Source: Chromatocurvus sp964613795
GTDB lineage: Bacteria; Pseudomonadota; Gammaproteobacteria; Pseudomonadales; Halieaceae
NCBI GenBank assembly: GCA_964613795.1
Contig: CAZTJR010000016.1
Span: 1 to 64,000 of the forward strand
Direction of reading: 5' to 3'
DNA length: 64,000 nucleotides
Shown one piece after another: positions 7,407 through 15,594 of the stretch. The translations under genes were made by a program, and so were the position numbers. The notes below the pieces were generated by a model. That model worked only from the letters and a program-made list of their open reading frames with translations. It had not been told where the DNA came from and did not search any database. How positions within the stretch are numbered: the first letter of the stretch is position 1; each line of letters begins with the position of its first letter.

Positions 7407-8630
7407 TCAGGCGGCCTTTTCAGTCGCAACGGATGCGTAGAGGTAATCGCGCGTCACCGGAACGGCGCTGCCTCGACGGGCGAGCTGGAACTGGAACACG
7501 ACCTGGTCACCAACGCGGAACGCCGCTTCGCTCGAGGCCAGGTAGAAGCGCCACATGCGGCAAAAGCGTTCGGGGTAGATCTGGCGAATGCTGTCGAGGT
7601 TTGACATGAAGCGACGGTACCAGTGTTGCAGCGTATCGGCATAGTGATAGCGCAGTACCTCTACATCGGTGATGACGAGCCCCGAGCGCTCGATCACGCT
7701 GACCACCTCCGACATCGCCGGCGTATAGCCCCCGGGAAAAATGTAATGTTCGATCCAGGGATTGGTGACGTCCGGCGGCGCACAGCGGCCGATGGTGTGC
7801 ACCAGTGCGATGCCGCCGTCGTCCAGGCGGTCCCGCAGGTGCTCGAAATACTCGCGATAGTGCGGTACGCCTACATGCTCGAACATTCCCACCGATACGA
7901 TCCGGTCAAAGCGGCCCTCAACGTGACGGTAATCCTGCAGTCGAAACTCCGCGTGATCGGCAAGGCCCGCCTCGCGGGCGCGGCGGCTGGCCTCCGCCTG
8001 CTGTTCAACGGCCAGCGTCACTCCGGTGACGTTTGCTGCATGGTCCCGAGCCAGCGTGAGGCCCATGCCGCCCCAGCCGCAGCCGATATCAAGCACCGTC
8101 TGGCCCGGTTGAAGCAGAAGCTTGCGTGCGATATGTGCTTTCTTTGCTTCCTGCGCCTCCTCTAGCGACTGCCCGGGTGACTGGAAATAGGCACAGCTAT
8201 ACTGCATGTCCTCGTCGAGGAACAGGCGGTAGAAGTCGCATGAAAGGTCGTAGTGATAAGCTGCGTTCTCGCGCGCCCGGCGGGCCGGATTGTATTGCCA
8301 CACAAGGCGCAGCGCCACGCGCGCTATATGACCGGGACGTCGCAGCCAGTGGTCGCCGCGATTCAGCAGGTTCTGCAGTAGCAGACTCATCAGCCCGTGG
8401 AGATCATCGTTCTTCACGGTTATCGCGCCCTCGGTATAAGCCTCCCCAAGCGCCATCTCCGGGTTGGACGCGAGACGTCTGAGCGTCTGCCGGTCCCTGA
8501 TCGTAACGGCCGCAGTGGGATTGGCGCCGCGCTCTCCATACTCGCGCAACACACCGCCGGGGTAGCTTACCTGCAGTAAACCTTGCCTGATCAGGCCTTT
8601 GAGATACCAATGGAGGATTCGCGACCACAT
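7407..8630 (-). CDS. cfa: Cyclopropane-fatty-acyl-phospholipid synthase
   Basis: A 407-residue SAM-dependent enzyme that adds a methylene bridge to unsaturated acyl chains of membrane phospholipids, usually on entry to stationary phase or under acid stress. The N-terminal lipid-binding region (about 1-110) is followed by the SAM-binding motif VLDIGCGWGGMGLTLA (about 180-195), SVGMFEHVGVPHYREYF (about 245-262) and the C-terminal active-site region around YRRFMSNLDSIRQIYPERF. The length and motif order match the family. A perfect palindrome lies 25 bases upstream of the start. Confidence 0.93.
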   Translation of the reverse strand: MWSRILHWYLKGLIRQGLLQVSYPGGVLREYGERGANPTAAVTIRDRQTLRRLASNPEMALGEAYTEGAITVKNDDLHGLMSLLLQNLLNRGDHWLRRPGHIARVALRLVWQYNPARRARENAAYHYDLSCDFYRLFLDEDMQYSCAYFQSPGQSLEEAQEAKKAHIARKLLLQPGQTVLDIGCGWGGMGLTLARDHAANVTGVTLAVEQQAEASRRAREAGLADHAEFRLQDYRHVEGRFDRIVSVGMFEHVGVPHYREYFEHLRDRLDDGGIALVHTIGRCAPPDVTNPWIEHYIFPGGYTPAMSEVVSVIERSGLVITDVEVLRYHYADTLQHWYRRFMSNLDSIRQIYPERFCRMWRFYLASSEAAFRVGDQVVFQFQLARRGSAVPVTRDYLYASVATEKAA

Positions 8631-8654
8631 GGTGCAATTTCCCTGGCTACCCGT

Positions 8655-8667
8655 TCACAAGTTGTGA
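8655..8667. promoter_or_regulatory. Palindrome at the cfa promoter
   Basis: TCACAA-G-TTGTGA is a perfect inverted repeat with a one-base centre, 25 bases upstream of the cfa ATG. At that distance it would overlap the promoter or transcription start, fitting a repressor site. The regulator is unknown, and the short length allows chance. Confidence 0.35.
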
Positions 8668-8854
8668 CCCCGGACCCGCGCCCCTGCTGCCAGTCGTGGC
8701 GGCGAGGCGAGGACTTTCCTGTTGTCTTTCATGACGTGAGTCCGCGCCGCAGGCCGGGCCTGGAATGCCCTTTCATATAAGTCCATCCTCGACCTGAATG
8801 CAACAGGTAATGCCTGGCTCTGACCCGGGGTTGCGTTCCGAAACGTTGTGGATA

Positions 8855-9313
8855 TCAGTCCAGGTCCTTGCGCATGGTGGCGACCTCGCCGCTGCGACCG
8901 AGTTCCTCAAAGCCTGCCGATAGGTAGGCGTTCAAAGCCGGTGCGTTATCCAGCTCTACCTTCAGCGTGATCGACAGCGCCCCGAGTGATCGCGCCGTAG
9001 CCTCCACCTCTGCCGCGAGTTGACCACCTGCACCTCCGCGGGCTTCCTGTGCGACAAAGGCATAGGTCAGATGGCGCACCTCCGGTCCAATGCCGATCCG
9101 AAGCGCGAAAAAGCCCACCTCCCGACCCTGCGAATCAACCAGATAGTATGAGGCGTCCTCAGGCTCGTTCAGCCATTTTTCCTGCCACTCAAGCGCATCG
9201 AACGGATGCTTGGCACTGGGGTTGACCCGCGCCAGATCGGCCTCGTCCATCAAGAGCGCGGCAAGGGGTGCAAGGTCAAACGGCTGGTTCGGGCGCACCG
9301 ACAGATCGGTCAT
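8855..9313 (-). CDS. GNAT-family N-acetyltransferase
   Basis: A 152-residue acetyl-CoA-dependent acyltransferase. The conserved motif A is seen as FVAQEARGGAGGQLAAEVE (about 87-105), with Gly-rich acetyl-CoA binding, followed by the beta strand LSITLKVELDNAPALNAYLSAGFEELG typical of motif B (split here by its NAPALNAY helix). The ATG at 9313 is preceded by AGAAGGAG. The substrate cannot be predicted. The gene stands alone, 190 bases upstream of cfa on the same strand. Confidence 0.82.
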   Translation of the reverse strand: MTDLSVRPNQPFDLAPLAALLMDEADLARVNPSAKHPFDALEWQEKWLNEPEDASYYLVDSQGREVGFFALRIGIGPEVRHLTYAFVAQEARGGAGGQLAAEVEATARSLGALSITLKVELDNAPALNAYLSAGFEELGRSGEVATMRKDLD

Positions 9314-9421
9314 GCGGGGTCTCCTTCTGGTCAACATACGGTTATAGATGAACTAAGGGTCCTGTTAAGCCATTATCGCTGAGTGGCGAAATCCTGCGGT
9401 GTGCTTATGCCAGATGCTGCG

Positions 9422-9604
9422 TCAGCGCTGGGTGCAGTGTGCCCCAGCCGGCGCCTGCCCGGATCCCAGCGCCACCGGTGACGGCGCGGCATGGGGATTG
9501 ATCGGTATGGATTGACGCGCATCCAGGAGCAGCAACAGGGCAACTAATGCAAGGGTCAGCAGGCCAGTAGCGGTGCGGCCGGGGCGGGGGACTATTGACA
9601 TCAT
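9422..9604 (-). CDS. Small 60-aa membrane protein at the end of the sulfur operon
   Basis: Its ATG overlaps the stop codon of the YeeE/YedE gene in an ATGA arrangement, so translation is probably coupled. The protein has one membrane segment (about 12-28, TGLLTLALVALLLLLDA) and a Pro/Ala-rich tail ending in AGAHCTQR with a single Cys. I do not recognise the family. The overlap suggests a partner or accessory subunit of the permease, which is inference. It would be missed by annotation with a length cut-off. Confidence 0.6.
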   Translation of the reverse strand: MMSIVPRPGRTATGLLTLALVALLLLLDARQSIPINPHAAPSPVALGSGQAPAGAHCTQR

Positions 9605-10761
9605 GTGCGCACACGCCCGCCGGGCGTCGCGGCGGCGCTCAGTGACAGCCATTGCAGAACGCGGGGACGCGCCTGCAGTGCGAGCGCCGAGCCGGCAAAA
9701 GCCGCTGCAAACCATACCCAGCCGTGGAAGCTGCCGGTAGCGATACCGCTGAAATAGGCGCCGACATTGCACCCGAAGGCGATGCGGGCGCTGTAGCCGA
9801 GAATCACACCGGACAGCAGAATACCCAGGCGGCCGGGCGCACTACCGCGCGGCACCTGCGGGCCTGGATCCCGGCGCCAGCGCATGGCGACAAAGGCACC
9901 AATGATAATTCCGATATTAGTCAGGCTGGTAACATCGGTCAGCAGGCTCTGCTGCAGACGTTCGGCGTGGTCCGGTGCCAACCAGAAGGTATTGGCCAGC
10001 ACATCCATGCCGGCCGCCTGGCCTGCTTTCGCGCCCCACAGTCCAAGACCGTAGACGATACCCCATGACTGACCGGCTACCACCAGGTTGAGGATCGCGA
10101 GAGCAGCCACCAGGCTGGCCGCCAGCAACAGTCGCGGTGAAGGCAGGCGCTGGCCCGGAGTGGAAAGCCGCACTACCAGGGCTGCGAGCCCTGTCAGGCC
10201 GGCCAGCGTCACCCACAGTCCGGCACGCTCGCCGAAACTGCCCTGCAGGGTATAGACGGGCAGCGAGCCGAGGCCGGTCCACCATTCCAGGTGGAGTGTG
10301 CCGAGGAAACTGCCGGCGATGAAGCCCAGCAGTGCCAGCAACGCCATCAGGTTACCGCTGCCTGCGTTGACCAGTACACCGGAGCCGCAGCCCAGCACGA
10401 TCTGCATGGTCGCGCCAAATACGAAAGCCGCTCCCAGCATGGCGATGCCCACCGGGGCGTGGGCGCCGTAAAGCTCATCCGGCGACGCCGCCAGCAGTGG
10501 AAAGGCGATCAGCGCACACAGACCGATGGCCATGAACTGGGCCAGCAGCCCGCGACCATCGCGGACCTGAATCATGCGCCGCCACGGTCCGGTGAATCCG
10601 AAGCGCAGACCCTCGAGCACCAGCCCGAAGCCCAGCCCGATCAGCATCAGGAGCGCGGCCCTTGGACCTGCCAAGGCGAAGGTAAAAACGACGACCGCCA
10701 GACTGAACACTGACAGAGCACTACGAATGGGGCGTACCGGGGGCCGGGCTGCTGCTGTCAC
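9601..10761 (-). CDS. YeeE/YedE-family thiosulfate/sulfur permease
   Basis: A 386-residue polytopic inner-membrane protein with repeated hydrophobic helices. The two Cys-containing motifs of this family are present: LGCGSGVLVNAGSGN (about residue 120) and AFGCNVGAYFSGIATG (about 335). In the structurally known YeeE thiosulfate transporters these Cys residues line the path and relay the substrate. The gene lies in an operon after a periplasmic rhodanese and a DsrE-like protein, which supports uptake of thiosulfate or another reduced sulfur species. It starts four bases after the rhodanese stop. Confidence 0.88.
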   Translation of the reverse strand: MTAAARPPVRPIRSALSVFSLAVVVFTFALAGPRAALLMLIGLGFGLVLEGLRFGFTGPWRRMIQVRDGRGLLAQFMAIGLCALIAFPLLAASPDELYGAHAPVGIAMLGAAFVFGATMQIVLGCGSGVLVNAGSGNLMALLALLGFIAGSFLGTLHLEWWTGLGSLPVYTLQGSFGERAGLWVTLAGLTGLAALVVRLSTPGQRLPSPRLLLAASLVAALAILNLVVAGQSWGIVYGLGLWGAKAGQAAGMDVLANTFWLAPDHAERLQQSLLTDVTSLTNIGIIIGAFVAMRWRRDPGPQVPRGSAPGRLGILLSGVILGYSARIAFGCNVGAYFSGIATGSFHGWVWFAAAFAGSALALQARPRVLQWLSLSAAATPGGRVRT

Positions 10762-10765
10762 TGGC

Positions 10766-11713
10766 TCAGCCCTCCCACAGTCCGTTGAGCCATTCCACGG
10801 TCATATCCCAGTAATGGGCGATCCGGCTCGGTTGGTTATCCATGGGGCGGTCAGCCCTGCTCCATTCGGCCATGCTTTCGGCATAGAGGCGAGTGTCCGG
10901 GACCTCAGCCAGCTCGCTGAGCACGAACCAGTTGATCGATGCCAGGTGGCCGGTATTGCAAAAGGAGGCAGTCTGCGACGCATCCGGCAGTGGACTCGAT
11001 GCCAGGATCTGCCGGAGTTCGTCAGGCTGCTTCATGCGGCCATTGTCGAACCAGCGGTCGAAGCTCAGGCTGGACGCGCCCTCAATGGTGCCTGGGCGAG
11101 CGATGGAAGATTGCGAGCCGTTATAAAATGCCGTCGGACGTGCATCTATTATGCGGAGCTCGGGGTCATCGAGGCGGCGCTCCATCTGCTGCGTACTGAT
11201 CCGCCAGTCGTCGTGCCAGCTCGGGGTCCAGTCCGTCGGTGCTGCTGCCACTGTTCCCATATGGATGGGCAGCCCGGCGTCCTTCCAGGCCTTGAAGCCG
11301 CCGTTCAGAATGGCCAGGTCCTGCAGGCCCAGAGACTTAAGGGTCCAGTAGAGGCGGGTGGCCGTGCCCATGTCCGCAGCGCTGGCGCCATCGTGAACGA
11401 GAACCAGGGGTCGGGTTCGTTCCAGGCCCAGTGACTGTACGGTGGCGGTCAGGTCCTGGAGTGACGGCAGGGCGCCGGGATTGCTGGACGGACCGCGGAA
11501 GTCGGCATAGCTGGCGGAGACGGAGCCGGCAATGTGTCCCGCTTCGTGCTCGCCGCTGACACGCAGGATCTGCGGCGCGGCGTCTCCCTGCAGCATGCTG
11601 GCCAGTGCCTCTGGGCTCAGTAGAGGAGCCCAGCCCTCGGGCGCAGCACGAGTGCCGGTGGCCGCAAGCAGGGTAGTGAGGAGTACCGGTAACAAGCGAA
11701 TTTTTTTCATCAT
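10766..11713 (-). CDS. Periplasmic thiosulfate sulfurtransferase (two rhodanese domains)
   Basis: A 315-residue exported rhodanese. The signal peptide begins MMKKIRLLPVLL and ends near GTRA-AP. Two rhodanese domains follow. The first (about 28-155) has LVLVHDGASAAD where an active site would be and so lacks the catalytic Cys. The second (about 175-300) carries the active Cys252 in FCNTGHLAS. It would move sulfane sulfur between thiosulfate and an acceptor in the periplasm, feeding the adjacent YeeE permease. The start at 11713 is chosen to give the signal peptide; the ribosome binding site is weak, and a second ATG follows immediately. Confidence 0.85.
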   Translation of the reverse strand: MMKKIRLLPVLLTTLLAATGTRAAPEGWAPLLSPEALASMLQGDAAPQILRVSGEHEAGHIAGSVSASYADFRGPSSNPGALPSLQDLTATVQSLGLERTRPLVLVHDGASAADMGTATRLYWTLKSLGLQDLAILNGGFKAWKDAGLPIHMGTVAAAPTDWTPSWHDDWRISTQQMERRLDDPELRIIDARPTAFYNGSQSSIARPGTIEGASSLSFDRWFDNGRMKQPDELRQILASSPLPDASQTASFCNTGHLASINWFVLSELAEVPDTRLYAESMAEWSRADRPMDNQPSRIAHYWDMTVEWLNGLWEG

Positions 11714-11848
11714 AGGGTCAATTGTAGCAAGAGTGGGTCGTCTGCCGATGGGCCGGCAGGCGCGAAGGCGTCCGCCGCTTGCGGTCCCAACGGGCAGGCT
11801 TGTTGCAAACCGCGCAGTCGGCACAGTGTGTCGCGCTACAGAACAGCA

Positions 11849-12292
11849 TCAGAACACGAAAGTCCGCATCTTTCCGTTCAGCATCTGGCTGGCCATTTCC
11901 GGCGGCATGGCGACACCGATGCCGTCGACGAGGTCTTCCTTGCCATGCTCGCTGTTGGGCAGATACAGCGCACAGACCTTGACCTCGCCGCCTTGCTTGA
12001 GCAGTCCGCGAAGCATCTGCCCGGGTGTGATGTCCCTGGGTTGGAGTGCCGGCGCAGCGTAGGATTTCAGGGCCAGGTCGCCGGCTTTGTCACACAGCAG
12101 TACACTCACGCTGGCGCCTTGCTGGGCCATGGTATTGGACAGCACCATGGCCATACCCTGAGTCTGCAGCGAATCGCTGGAAAGAATGACCAGGACGTCT
12201 TCAATCGTGCGGTTGTGGCTGTCGGCCTGAACGCCGAAGGATGCAACTGCAATCACTGCGGAAATCGCCATGGCTTTAAGGGTGTTGTGCAT
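11849..12292 (-). CDS. DsrE/DsrF-like exported sulfur-relay protein
   Basis: A 147-residue protein with a signal peptide (MHNTLKAMAISAVIAVASFG, cut near QA-DSH) and a DsrE-type alpha-beta fold: a VLVILSSDS strand, ALVLSNTMAQ-like helix region (TQGMAMVLSNTMAQQG), then VSVLLCDKAGDLAL with a Cys, and VKVCALYLPN with a second Cys. DsrE-type proteins carry persulfide sulfur. It is first in an operon with rhodanese and the YeeE permease. The ATG at 12292 is chosen because AAGGAG precedes it. A palindrome shared with another promoter lies 73 bases upstream. Confidence 0.8.
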   Translation of the reverse strand: MHNTLKAMAISAVIAVASFGVQADSHNRTIEDVLVILSSDSLQTQGMAMVLSNTMAQQGASVSVLLCDKAGDLALKSYAAPALQPRDITPGQMLRGLLKQGGEVKVCALYLPNSEHGKEDLVDGIGVAMPPEMASQMLNGKMRTFVF

Positions 12293-12364
12293 GGGGAAAA
12301 CTCCTTGTTTACGGTGGATCAACAGAACGAATCGTGACATTACGCCCTTAACAGGATCCGGTCG

Positions 12365-12377
12365 GTGACAAAGTCAC
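12365..12377. promoter_or_regulatory. Operator-like palindrome GTGAC-AAA-GTCAC (sulfur operon)
   Basis: The inverted repeat GTGAC-AAA-GTCAC lies 73 bases before the DsrE-like start. On the minus strand a -10-like TAATGT is centred 32 bases downstream of its centre, which would place the site near -41 as for a Crp/Fnr activator. The near-identical GTGAC-CAA-GTCAC occurs at 15308-15320 before DUF2892 and a Crp/Fnr-family gene. The pairing is seen in the sequence; the regulator identity is inference. Confidence 0.6.
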
Positions 12378-12544
12378 TTCCGGTCAGCACTATCCCCGTG
12401 AGTACCCCCATCACGTGGCAGTGTCAGCAAAACCCGGGCTTGGTATAGTTGAATGTAGCAGGCCGGGGAGGGTCAGGCGGGAACAGGGGTAATGCCAGCC
12501 CAGGCGATAGCGCTATCGTGAACCGCACATGAGGGAATTGCTCC

Positions 12545-14428
12545 ATGTCCTATCTTTCTGAATACACAGAGTCTCTTGAGCATCCGGAAACGTTCTGGGC
12601 GGAAAAAGCCGATGATCTGCCGTGGTACAGGCCGCCGCAGACTATCCTGTCCAAGGATGAGAACGGCATCGACCGCTGGTTTGCCGACGGCGAGATGAAT
12701 ACAGCTTACATGGCGCTGGATTACCATATCGAACAGGGGCGGGGCGATCAGGCCGCGATTATTTACGATTCACCGGTCACGGACACTCATCGTACTCTGA
12801 GCTACTCAGACCTGCGCGATCAGGTCGCCCGGTTTGCGGGGGTTCTCAAGCAGCAGGGGGTGGAGCAGGGGGATCGTGTCGTCATCTATATGCCCATGGT
12901 GCCGGAGGCATTGGTGGCAATGCTGGCGGTGGCTCGACTGGGTGCGGTCCACTCTGTGGTCTTCGGTGGTTTTTCCTCGCGCGAGCTCGCAGTGCGTATT
13001 GAGGATGCAGAGCCCAAGGTCGTGGTATCGGCGTCCTGCGGTGTCGAGGTCAAGCGGGTTGTCGAATACAAGCCAATGCTGGATGAGGCGCTGCGTCTGT
13101 CGACACACAAACCGTTGCGCAGTGTGGTACTGCAGCGTCCTGAGGCCCGGGCGGCATTGATTGATGGCCAGGATATCGACTGGCATGACGCGATGGCCGC
13201 ATCGGAGCCGGCCGAGTGTGTGCCGGTCAAGGGTACCGATCCACTCTATGTTCTCTATACATCAGGTACCACGGGCAAGCCGAAGGGGGTTCAGCGCGAT
13301 AATGGCGGACATGCTGTCGCGCTGAAGTATTCGATGAAAGCCATTTATGACATGAATCCCGGGGAGGTCTTCTGGGCCGCATCAGACGTGGGCTGGGTGG
13401 TGGGACACTCCTACATTGTCTATGCCCCTCTGCTGGCCGGCTGTACGACGGTCGTGTACGAAGGCAAGCCCGTGCGCACGCCAGACGCCGGCGCTTTCTG
13501 GCGCGTCTGCGCCGATTATCGCGTAAAGGTTCTGTTTGCAGCACCAACGGCGTTCCGTGCCATTATCAAGGAAGATGCCCAGGCGCTGGAGTTTGACAAA
13601 TACGATACCTCGTCGCTGCAGACCATATTCATGGCGGGTGAGCGTCTGGACCCGCCCACCTATGACTGGACGGTCGAGAAAACCGGTAAGACCGTGGTAG
13701 ACCACTGGTGGCAGACCGAAACGGGCTGGGCCATCTGCGGCAATCTCATGGGGATAGAGGCAAAACCCACGAAGCCCGGTTCCTCAACGCTGCCGATGCC
13801 GGGCTACGATATCCGGATACTGGATGCGGAAGGGCAGCAGCTGCCACCCGGGGAGCAGGGCGCTATCGCGATAAAGCTGCCGTTACCGCCGTCCTGTCTC
13901 GCCACCCTCTGGCGTGATTTCGCGCGCTTTCGCGATGGCTATTTAAGCGACGTCCCCGGTTTTTACACGACCGGGGATGGTGGCTACATGGATGACGAAG
14001 GCTATGTTTTCATCATGGGACGCACGGATGACGTGATCAATGTGGCGGGCCATCGCCTTTCCACGGGTGAAATGGAGGAAATTGTTGCGGCGCATCCCGC
14101 GGTCGCCGAGTGCGTCGTGGTTGGCCTGAAAGATCCGATCAAGGGGCAGGCTCCAACGGGACTGGTTATTCTCAAGGACGGGATTGAGGTCGATGAGAAG
14201 CTGCTGGAACAGGAACTCATTTCGATGGTGCGCAAGCAGATCGGCCCTATCGCCTGTTTCAACCATGCTCTGGTGGTCCAGCGCCTGCCCAAGACCCGCT
14301 CGGGAAAAATCCTGCGTAAGCTGATTCGCCAGATTGCCGACGGGGAAGAGTACGCGGTGCCATCGACGATCGATGATCCGGAGAGTCTTTCTGAAATTGA
14401 AAATACCATGAGGTTAACGAGAGGGTAG
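12545..14428 (+). CDS. prpE: Propionyl-CoA synthetase
   Basis: A 627-residue AMP-forming acyl-CoA synthetase of the acetyl/propionyl group that activates propionate with ATP and CoA. Motifs seen are the P-loop YTSGTTGKPKGVQRD (about 240-254), VVDHWWQTETGWAICGN (about 385-401), YTTGDGGYMDDEGY, and the catalytic Lys in TRSGKILRK (about 590-598), which is also the usual acetylation site. The WWQTETGW motif and length fit PrpE better than Acs, since PrpE lacks the longer Acs N-terminus. It is followed 51 bases later by an acetoacetate-decarboxylase-like gene; the two may form a unit for short-chain acid metabolism. Confidence 0.88.
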   Translation: MSYLSEYTESLEHPETFWAEKADDLPWYRPPQTILSKDENGIDRWFADGEMNTAYMALDYHIEQGRGDQAAIIYDSPVTDTHRTLSYSDLRDQVARFAGVLKQQGVEQGDRVVIYMPMVPEALVAMLAVARLGAVHSVVFGGFSSRELAVRIEDAEPKVVVSASCGVEVKRVVEYKPMLDEALRLSTHKPLRSVVLQRPEARAALIDGQDIDWHDAMAASEPAECVPVKGTDPLYVLYTSGTTGKPKGVQRDNGGHAVALKYSMKAIYDMNPGEVFWAASDVGWVVGHSYIVYAPLLAGCTTVVYEGKPVRTPDAGAFWRVCADYRVKVLFAAPTAFRAIIKEDAQALEFDKYDTSSLQTIFMAGERLDPPTYDWTVEKTGKTVVDHWWQTETGWAICGNLMGIEAKPTKPGSSTLPMPGYDIRILDAEGQQLPPGEQGAIAIKLPLPPSCLATLWRDFARFRDGYLSDVPGFYTTGDGGYMDDEGYVFIMGRTDDVINVAGHRLSTGEMEEIVAAHPAVAECVVVGLKDPIKGQAPTGLVILKDGIEVDEKLLEQELISMVRKQIGPIACFNHALVVQRLPKTRSGKILRKLIRQIADGEEYAVPSTIDDPESLSEIENTMRLTRG

Positions 14429-14479
14429 GCGGCGGCATCACTCTCTTCACATCATTCTGACTATCAAAGGAGCAAGCCG

Positions 14480-15274
14480 ATGACGCCGGAACAGTTCACG
14501 CGCAATTTCAGTATGCCTGCGGGGGCGCCACTGTACGACGCGCCGCCTTACATCTATCGCGGCGTCCAGGACATGATGATTACCTATGAAGCTGACGCGG
14601 AAACGGTCAGTGAACTGCTCCCGCCGCATCTTGAACTGGCAGATAGTCCTGCGGTCTGCATTGCCTGGGCCCGCTGGGTTCCCTGGTCATCTTTCGGCCC
14701 GTATCACGAAGCCTATGTCATGGTTCGCGTAAAATTTGCGGGCACGACCTACCTATACCAGCCAGTCATCGTGGTCGACAACGAAGTGCCTCTCGGGGCG
14801 GGTCGTGAGATATGGGGATATGCCAAGAAAATGGCGCGGTTTACGCGGGGCTGGGGCGACAGCACCCGGGGTTTCGGTGAGCAGTTGCTGTTCCGCGTCG
14901 AGCGACCGGTGGGCCAGCCTCTGATGACAGCGTCAATGGTTTCGGACCGCCGCGCGTCACCCGAAGAGCTGGGCCCTGCGCTGCCTGTACTCTCCTGCCG
15001 CGTTATTCCGGCGGCGGAGGCTGATGCGCCACCCTCGGTAGCGCAGCTCGTGCGGCTGGATGTCACTGCCCACCTGCATCACGGTGCGGATGGTGAACCG
15101 GAACTCTATGCCGGGCGCTCGCGTCTCGCGCTGGATGGCGGCGCAGCGGACCCGTGGCACCTACTGGCCCCGCAACGCGTGCTCGACGGGCACTTCGGTA
15201 TCTTCGATTTCGATCTCGGGCATGGCAAGGTGGTGCATGACTATCTGAACGATCCCGATCTCTGGTCACGGTAA
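14480..15274 (+). CDS. Acetoacetate decarboxylase-family protein
   Basis: A 264-residue member of the ADC superfamily. The region VPLGAGREIWGYAKKMARF (about 105-123) matches the active-site stretch whose Lys forms a Schiff base in true acetoacetate decarboxylase, and a Lys is present. An upstream AAAGGAGCAAGCC is a good ribosome binding site. Many members of this superfamily do not decarboxylate acetoacetate but act as aldolase-dehydratases or unknown enzymes, so the exact reaction is open. Its place after prpE suggests work on short-chain keto acids. Confidence 0.75.
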   Translation: MTPEQFTRNFSMPAGAPLYDAPPYIYRGVQDMMITYEADAETVSELLPPHLELADSPAVCIAWARWVPWSSFGPYHEAYVMVRVKFAGTTYLYQPVIVVDNEVPLGAGREIWGYAKKMARFTRGWGDSTRGFGEQLLFRVERPVGQPLMTASMVSDRRASPEELGPALPVLSCRVIPAAEADAPPSVAQLVRLDVTAHLHHGADGEPELYAGRSRLALDGGAADPWHLLAPQRVLDGHFGIFDFDLGHGKVVHDYLNDPDLWSR

Positions 15275-15307
15275 TGCCTCTGCCCTGGGCACTGCTGCCG
15301 GCCGAGT

Positions 15308-15320
15308 GTGACCAAGTCAC
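15308..15320. promoter_or_regulatory. Operator-like palindrome GTGAC-CAA-GTCAC (DUF2892/Crp-Fnr operon)
   Basis: The inverted repeat GTGAC-CAA-GTCAC lies 67 bases upstream of the DUF2892 ATG. It differs from the copy at 12365-12377 in one spacer base and lies at almost the same distance from its gene. The adjacent gene pair encodes a Crp/Fnr-type regulator, which probably binds both sites and so also controls itself. Binding is inference from co-location and family habit. Confidence 0.6.
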
Positions 15321-15386
15321 CGACACGTTCCAGTCGCCGGTGTCAGGCTTCTTCATACGGATCGCAAATGAAACAAGGAGATGATC

Positions 15387-15587
15387 ATGAAACGCAACGA
15401 AGGAACCCTCGATCGCGTCCTGCGCACCATCATCGGACTCGGCATTCTGTCACTGGTGTTTGTGGGTCCCCAGACTGCCTGGGGCTGGTTGGGTCTGGTG
15501 CCTCTGGCGACGGGGCTACTGGGCGTCTGTCCCGCCTACAGCCTGCTCGGCATCCGCACCTGCCCGGCACCACGGCAATCATCGTAG
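15387..15587 (+). CDS. DUF2892 (YgaP-like transmembrane) protein
   Basis: A 66-residue inner-membrane protein: KRNEGTLDRVLRTIIGLG, then hydrophobic segments and the motif GLLGVCPAYSLLGIRTCP, which is the hallmark of DUF2892. In YgaP-type proteins this module is fused to a rhodanese domain and may pass or export sulfur species. The ATG at 15387 is preferred over that at 15381, which would touch the AAGGAG ribosome binding site. It is followed at eight bases by a Crp/Fnr-family gene. Confidence 0.85.
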   Translation: MKRNEGTLDRVLRTIIGLGILSLVFVGPQTAWGWLGLVPLATGLLGVCPAYSLLGIRTCPAPRQSS

Positions 15588-15594
15588 CACCGCG

